From Asticcacaulis sp. (lineage in GTDB: Bacteria > Pseudomonadota > Alphaproteobacteria > Caulobacterales > Caulobacteraceae), in assembly GCF_020217185.1 (NCBI RefSeq), contig NZ_JAIWNX010000269.1, positions 1 through 10,000 on the forward strand: a DNA stretch of 10,000 nucleotides, written 5' to 3'. Positions 6,867 through 10,000 of the stretch are shown piece after piece. Numbering within the stretch: position 1 is the first letter of the stretch; each line of letters starts with the position of its first letter. Below the pieces are notes generated by a model, which ran no database searches, had not been told where the DNA came from, and saw only the letters and a program-made list of their open reading frames with translations. The translations under genes were made by a program, and so were the position numbers.

Positions 6867-7288
6867 TCAGAACAGCGACCACCGCCGATGTCGCCGCCCT
6901 GACGCGCATCTGGGAAGAGTCGGTGCGCGCCGCCTATGATTTCCTTGCTGAGGGCGATATCGACTTTTACCGCCCCTACCTGCTGGCCGGGCTGATGGAC
7001 GGCGAGGTGTGGGTGGCCGAAGACGACGGTGCCCCCGCCGGCTTTTGCGTGCTGGCAGGTGACAACACGCTGGCCATGCTGTTTGTCGATCCGGCGCAGC
7101 AACGGCGCGGTGTGGGTCGCGCCCTGATCGCCCATGCCCGCGTGCTGAAAGGCCCGCTGATCGTCGAGGTCAACGAACAGGTGACGGGCAATGTCACCTT
7201 CTATCAAAAGTGCGGATTTGCAGTGACCGGTCGTTCCGACACCGACGCGGCGGGCAATCCCTATCCGATTGTGTTTATGGCGCAGTGA
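6863..7288 (+). CDS. GNAT-family N-acetyltransferase, YjaB-like
   Basis: I place the start at the GTG at 6863, which overlaps the TGA of the hydrolase gene (GTGA, 4-bp overlap) and has AAGGTG a few bases upstream. This gives 141 residues beginning MIRTATTADVAALTRIW, the usual GNAT N-terminus. The frame stays open upstream to 6821, but that extension lies inside the hydrolase gene and looks unlike the family. The acetyl-CoA loop is QRRGVG (residues 80-85) after LAMLFVDPAQ. The C-terminal part (VNEQ, then FYQKCGFAVTGRSDTD and GNPYPIV) strongly resembles E. coli YjaB. The overlap implies translational coupling with the hydrolase, so the two products may share a physiological role. The acceptor substrate is unknown. 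Confidence 0.88.
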   Translation: MIRTATTADVAALTRIWEESVRAAYDFLAEGDIDFYRPYLLAGLMDGEVWVAEDDGAPAGFCVLAGDNTLAMLFVDPAQQRRGVGRALIAHARVLKGPLIVEVNEQVTGNVTFYQKCGFAVTGRSDTDAAGNPYPIVFMAQ

Positions 7289-7292
7289 CTTT

Positions 7293-7327
7293 CAACGGCC
7301 GGATGCGGTCAGCCTCTTCGGCCGTTG
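7293..7327. terminator. Hairpin between convergent genes, possible bidirectional terminator
   Basis: CAACGGCCG and CGGCCGTTG form a perfect 9-bp stem with a 17-nt loop in the 46-bp gap between the stop codons of the acetyltransferase and the esterase. Convergent position favours a shared terminator. Neither strand has a T tract after the stem, so termination efficiency is doubtful. Confidence 0.45.
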
Positions 7328-7334
7328 GTATCAG

Positions 7335-8945
7335 TTAAGTGCCAGACTGGATAAACGGCACTTTTTCAAACAGCTTGCGTTCTTCGCCGCGCGGGTCATT
7401 GGCCATTTGCGGCGTCAGGTCCATCAGCATGGTCTGGCGCTCCGGCAGGCCATAGGGCGTCCAGTCGGGCAGGGCGGGGGTCTGCGGTGATCCGGTGCGC
7501 GCAAAGGCGATAAAGGCGTCGGAGAACAGGTCGGCCATGCGCCGGGCCTGCGGGCTGTCGGTCGAGATGGCGTCCGGTACGGCGGTGGTGCGGAAGACCA
7601 GCGGTATGTCGATCGTGTGTGGCGCGCCCAGCCGACCGCCGTCTTTTGGCGTCTTCCAATCGACCTGATAGACAAAGGTTTTGGCCCCCGCCTTGGCGCG
7701 TTCTTCGGCCTCGATAATCGCCCCGCGCCAGGACCGCCCCGCCGTCGTCGCCGCGAAATAGACATCGCTCGGCGTCATCTGCGGATAGAGTTTGCGATAG
7801 GTGTCGATGACGCGCCACGGGTCGATATCGACGCGGTAATTGGGCGGCAGTTTTTCCGGCAGCTCTTCCCAGGTCAGGTTCTGAAAGGCCGGATTAGTCC
7901 CCTGAAAACCGCGCGTTTCGTCGTGCGTATTGCCGATCATCATCGGGATGTGCCGCGATTGTGGCGCCGCGTCCGGATAGAAGGGGTGACGCATCAGGAT
8001 GGCTTCATCAAGCACCGGGCCCATATAGACGCCGCCGGAGCCCAATACCGGATCGGTGACCTTCAGCGCCGCGACCAGCGTTTCCCACGGCAGGGTCTGC
8101 ACGGCCTTCAGCCCTTCGGCATCGGGCATTAGCCCCAGCGCCCCCAGAAACGCCTTCGCCCGCGCCGTGGCATTGCCGGGGCCGGAGGCGGTCACCTGTT
8201 GGCCGCTCATGGTCGCGGCCTTGTGGAACAGGCCGTCGGCTTTCGGCGTGGCCATCAGGGTGGCGATCTTGGCCCCGCCACCGGATTGCCCGAACACCAT
8301 GACATTGCCGGGATCGCCGCCAAAGGCCGCGATATTGTCGCGCACCCATTGCAGCGCCAGAATGAGATCAAGCTGCCCACAATTCCCCGAAAAGGCCAGC
8401 GGGCCCGGCTGCCCTAGGATCAGTCGCTCCAGCCGCGCCAGATAGAGATAGCCGAAGACATTAAGCCGGTGATTGACGGTCACCACCACCACATCACCGC
8501 GCTGCGACAGGTTTGTGCCATCATAGAGCGGATCGGAGCCCGACCCGTTGGCATAGGCCCCGCCGTGAAAATAGACCATTACCGGGCGTTTTTGCTGTGT
8601 GGAAGCCTGCGGCGTCCACACATTGAGGAACAGGCAGTCCTCGCTCTTGCCATAGGCGTCGGGTGTGGATTGTTGGGGGCAGGCTGGGCCATAGCCATCC
8701 GCCCTGACCGGCTTGATCCACGGCTGTGGTGGGCGCGGCGGCAGGAAGCGATAGGGCGGCGCGGTCGTTTCGCCATACCGCAGGCCGAGAAACACCGCCG
8801 TGCTCGCCCGGACCTGCCCGATCACCGGGCCATTGGTGGTCTTGACCGTGACGGATTTGGGCTTAGGCGTTGCGGCTGATACCGGTGTCACGGCGGCGGA
8901 CACGGTCAGGGCGGACAGGCCCTTAAGGGCATCACGGCGTTTCAT
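7335..8945 (-). CDS. Type-B carboxylesterase/lipase, probably exported
   Basis: This is a hydrolase of the carboxylesterase type B (acetylcholinesterase-like) family. I chose the ATG at 8945 (536 residues) because it starts a signal peptide, MKRRDALKGLSALTVSAAV. The frame is open to a GTG at 8996, but those 17 residues would precede the signal. The RR and LKG pattern suggests Tat export, with cleavage near VSAA (22-25). Family signatures are EDCLFLNVWTP (102-112), VYFHGGAYANGSG (124-136) and the nucleophile elbow FGQSGGG (Ser221). Glu343 in GNTHDE and His443 in GAPHTIDIP complete the likely triad. The elbow reads GQSGGG where many members have GESAGG; this variant occurs in bacterial subgroups. 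The product may release acyl or aryl esters from plant-derived polymers outside the cytoplasm, which would suit hexuronate use, but its substrate is unknown. It is convergent with the acetyltransferase gene. Confidence 0.92.
   Translation of the reverse strand: MKRRDALKGLSALTVSAAVTPVSAATPKPKSVTVKTTNGPVIGQVRASTAVFLGLRYGETTAPPYRFLPPRPPQPWIKPVRADGYGPACPQQSTPDAYGKSEDCLFLNVWTPQASTQQKRPVMVYFHGGAYANGSGSDPLYDGTNLSQRGDVVVVTVNHRLNVFGYLYLARLERLILGQPGPLAFSGNCGQLDLILALQWVRDNIAAFGGDPGNVMVFGQSGGGAKIATLMATPKADGLFHKAATMSGQQVTASGPGNATARAKAFLGALGLMPDAEGLKAVQTLPWETLVAALKVTDPVLGSGGVYMGPVLDEAILMRHPFYPDAAPQSRHIPMMIGNTHDETRGFQGTNPAFQNLTWEELPEKLPPNYRVDIDPWRVIDTYRKLYPQMTPSDVYFAATTAGRSWRGAIIEAEERAKAGAKTFVYQVDWKTPKDGGRLGAPHTIDIPLVFRTTAVPDAISTDSPQARRMADLFSDAFIAFARTGSPQTPALPDWTPYGLPERQTMLMDLTPQMANDPRGEERKLFEKVPFIQSGT
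8877..8890 (-). promoter_or_regulatory. Operator-like palindrome within the start of the esterase gene
   Basis: TGATACCGGTGTCA is a 14-bp palindrome with one mismatched pair and contains ACCGGTGTCA, the 10-base half that is also present in the uxaC and uxaA sites. It lies 55-68 bp inside the esterase reading frame, in the signal-peptide coding part. Such intragenic sites can act as roadblock operators. Because it is coding, coincidence is possible. Confidence 0.35.
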
Positions 8946-9020
8946 GCGGGCATTTCCCGTGGGTTCTGATTTTGACGCAAGGTGGCCCCGCCACACGCAA
9001 ATGTAAAGCCGCCCAAAAAT

Positions 9021-9153
9021 CTGGATCCTTATGATTTTTGGTAGAAACTTAATGATCCAGATTTTTGTTTAGCCCCTCGCCGGGCGGCGGCTCCGCCGCC
9101 TTGGCCGCCGCCTCAATGGCGGCTTGAGGGGAATGATCCATGAGATCATTCCG
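9021..9153 (-). repeat. Multi-hairpin dispersed repeat, copy 2 (inverted relative to copy 1)
   Basis: This 133-bp element is the reverse complement counterpart of 1354-1485, with the same four modules in the same order. H4 is at 9021-9060, H3 near 9084-9100, H2 at 9107-9123 (GCCGCC, 5-nt loop, GGCGGC) and H1 at 9130-9152 (GGAATGATC, 5-nt loop, GATCATTCC). The GC-rich core is almost identical to copy 1, while the outer hairpins differ in loop and stem. The inner H1 pair is T-A in copy 1 and C-G here, so pairing is preserved. It fills most of the divergent gap between the esterase and moaA. On the plus strand H4 is followed by ATTTTTGTTT, so it would look like a terminator facing moaA. Confidence 0.85.
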
Positions 9154-9200
9154 TTCTCTAAACCCTTGTCCTGAGCGCGAATTTCCGGCTATGCAAGGCT

Positions 9201-10000
9201 ATGCGTTCCGAACCCGCCCTGATCGACGCCTATCATCGCCGCATCTCCTATGTGCGGATTTCGGTGACGGACCGCTGCGACCTGCGCTGCACCTACTGCA
9301 TGTCAGAGAGACAGACTTTTCTCCCTCGTGAAAATTTGCTGAGTTTTGAAGAGCTTGAACGCCTGTCCCTGTTCCTGATTGATCAGGGCGTGACGCGGCT
9401 GCGCATCACCGGCGGGGAGCCGCTGGTGCGGCGGGGAATTCTGGATTTCCTGAAACGTCTGGGCACGCAGGTGCATACGGGGCGTCTGAAAGAGCTGACC
9501 CTGACCACCAATGGCACGCTTCTGGCCGAGGCCGCGCCGCATCTGGCCGAGGCCGGTATTCGGCGCATCAATGTGTCTCTGGACAGTGTGGATACCGACA
9601 CCTTCCGTCGCATTACGCGCGGTGGCGACCTCAAAAAAGTGCTGGATGGCATAGACGCGGCGCAAAAAGCGGGCCTGAAAGTCAAGCTGAATACGGTCGC
9701 CCTGCAACAGGACAATCGCACCCATCTGCCGGAGATGATCCGCTTTGCGCACGCCAACGGCATGGACATTTCGCTGATCGAAACCATGCCGCTGGGCGAA
9801 GAGATCGCCGGGCGTGAAGACCAGTTCGTGTCCCTGCGCGACGTGATGGCCGATTTGCAAAGTTTCTGGGACATCACGCCTTTGAGCGACACGACGGGCG
9901 GGCCGTCGCGCTATTACCACGTGGCGGAAACCGGCGGCCGGCTGGGCCTGATCACGCCGCTGAGCCACAATTTCTGCGACACCTGCAACCGTGTGCGTAT
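9201..10000 (+). CDS. moaA: GTP 3',8-cyclase (molybdenum cofactor biosynthesis protein A), N-terminal part
   Basis: MoaA is a radical-SAM enzyme that rearranges GTP to 3',8-cyclo-7,8-dihydro-GTP in the first step of molybdenum cofactor synthesis. The frame starts at the ATG at 9201 and runs off the window after 266 complete codons of an expected 330 or so. The radical-SAM cluster motif is CDLRCTYC (Cys26, Cys30, Cys33), followed by LRITGGEPLVR (67-77), LTTNGTLL and RRINVSLDS. The C-terminal cluster begins with FCDTCNRVR (Cys258, Cys261); the third cysteine would lie beyond the edge. There is no upstream in-frame ATG or GTG before a stop at 9159. The only purine-rich sequence, AAGG, is just 2 bp before the start, so initiation may be weak or leaderless. 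It is divergent from the esterase and unrelated to hexuronate use. Confidence 0.96.
   Translation, partial: MRSEPALIDAYHRRISYVRISVTDRCDLRCTYCMSERQTFLPRENLLSFEELERLSLFLIDQGVTRLRITGGEPLVRRGILDFLKRLGTQVHTGRLKELTLTTNGTLLAEAAPHLAEAGIRRINVSLDSVDTDTFRRITRGGDLKKVLDGIDAAQKAGLKVKLNTVALQQDNRTHLPEMIRFAHANGMDISLIETMPLGEEIAGREDQFVSLRDVMADLQSFWDITPLSDTTGGPSRYYHVAETGGRLGLITPLSHNFCDTCNRVR

Noticed and set aside
1354..9153. Composite transposon bounded by inverted terminal repeats
   Set aside because: There is no transposase, the repeats are internally palindromic units rather than insertion-sequence ends, no target duplication is evident, and the enclosed genes look like normal host genes.
9061..9200. Molybdenum cofactor riboswitch upstream of moaA
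   Set aside because: The region is occupied by the dispersed repeat, which is also present far from any molybdenum gene, and I see no Moco-motif pattern.

Overview
This 10 kb window looks like a chromosomal sugar-acid catabolism locus from an alphaproteobacterium, probably of the order Caulobacterales. An Asticcacaulis-like genome is my best guess, from the moderately high GC with GC-rich third codon positions, the HGH-type glucuronate isomerase and the overall protein style. That assignment is inference; there is no rRNA or other decisive marker gene here.

Left part (1-2850): a glucuronate isomerase gene (uxaC, minus strand, 3' end cut by the window edge) is followed by a 132-bp multi-hairpin repeat and then a minus-strand LacI-family regulator. 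An exact 15-bp sequence occurs upstream of both uxaC and uxaA in the same orientation relative to each gene, so it is a strong candidate operator for the LacI protein encoded between them. A second, AT-rich inverted repeat overlaps the likely promoter of the regulator itself.

Middle (2838-7288, plus strand): altronate dehydratase (uxaA), a fructuronate reductase/mannitol dehydrogenase-family oxidoreductase (uxuB-like), a cytoplasmic alpha/beta hydrolase and a small YjaB-like GNAT acetyltransferase run in the same direction. The last two overlap by 4 bp. UxaC, the reductase and UxaA give a hexuronate isomerase-reductase-dehydratase route towards 2-keto-3-deoxygluconate. The reductase resembles the mannonate branch (UxuB) while the dehydratase is of the altronate branch (UxaA), and no mannonate dehydratase (UxuA), transporter, KDG kinase or KDPG aldolase lies in the window.

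Right part (7289-10000): a convergent minus-strand gene encodes a probably exported type-B carboxylesterase. Its signal-peptide region contains a near-perfect palindrome matching the candidate operator. Beyond it lies a second copy of the multi-hairpin repeat in inverted orientation, and then the start of the molybdenum cofactor gene moaA (plus strand, cut by the window edge), which marks a return to housekeeping genes.

No tRNA, rRNA, CRISPR array or transposase was seen. The most unusual signals are the inverted pair of structured repeats that bracket the regulator-to-esterase block, and the set of shared operator-like sequences that may define the local regulon.
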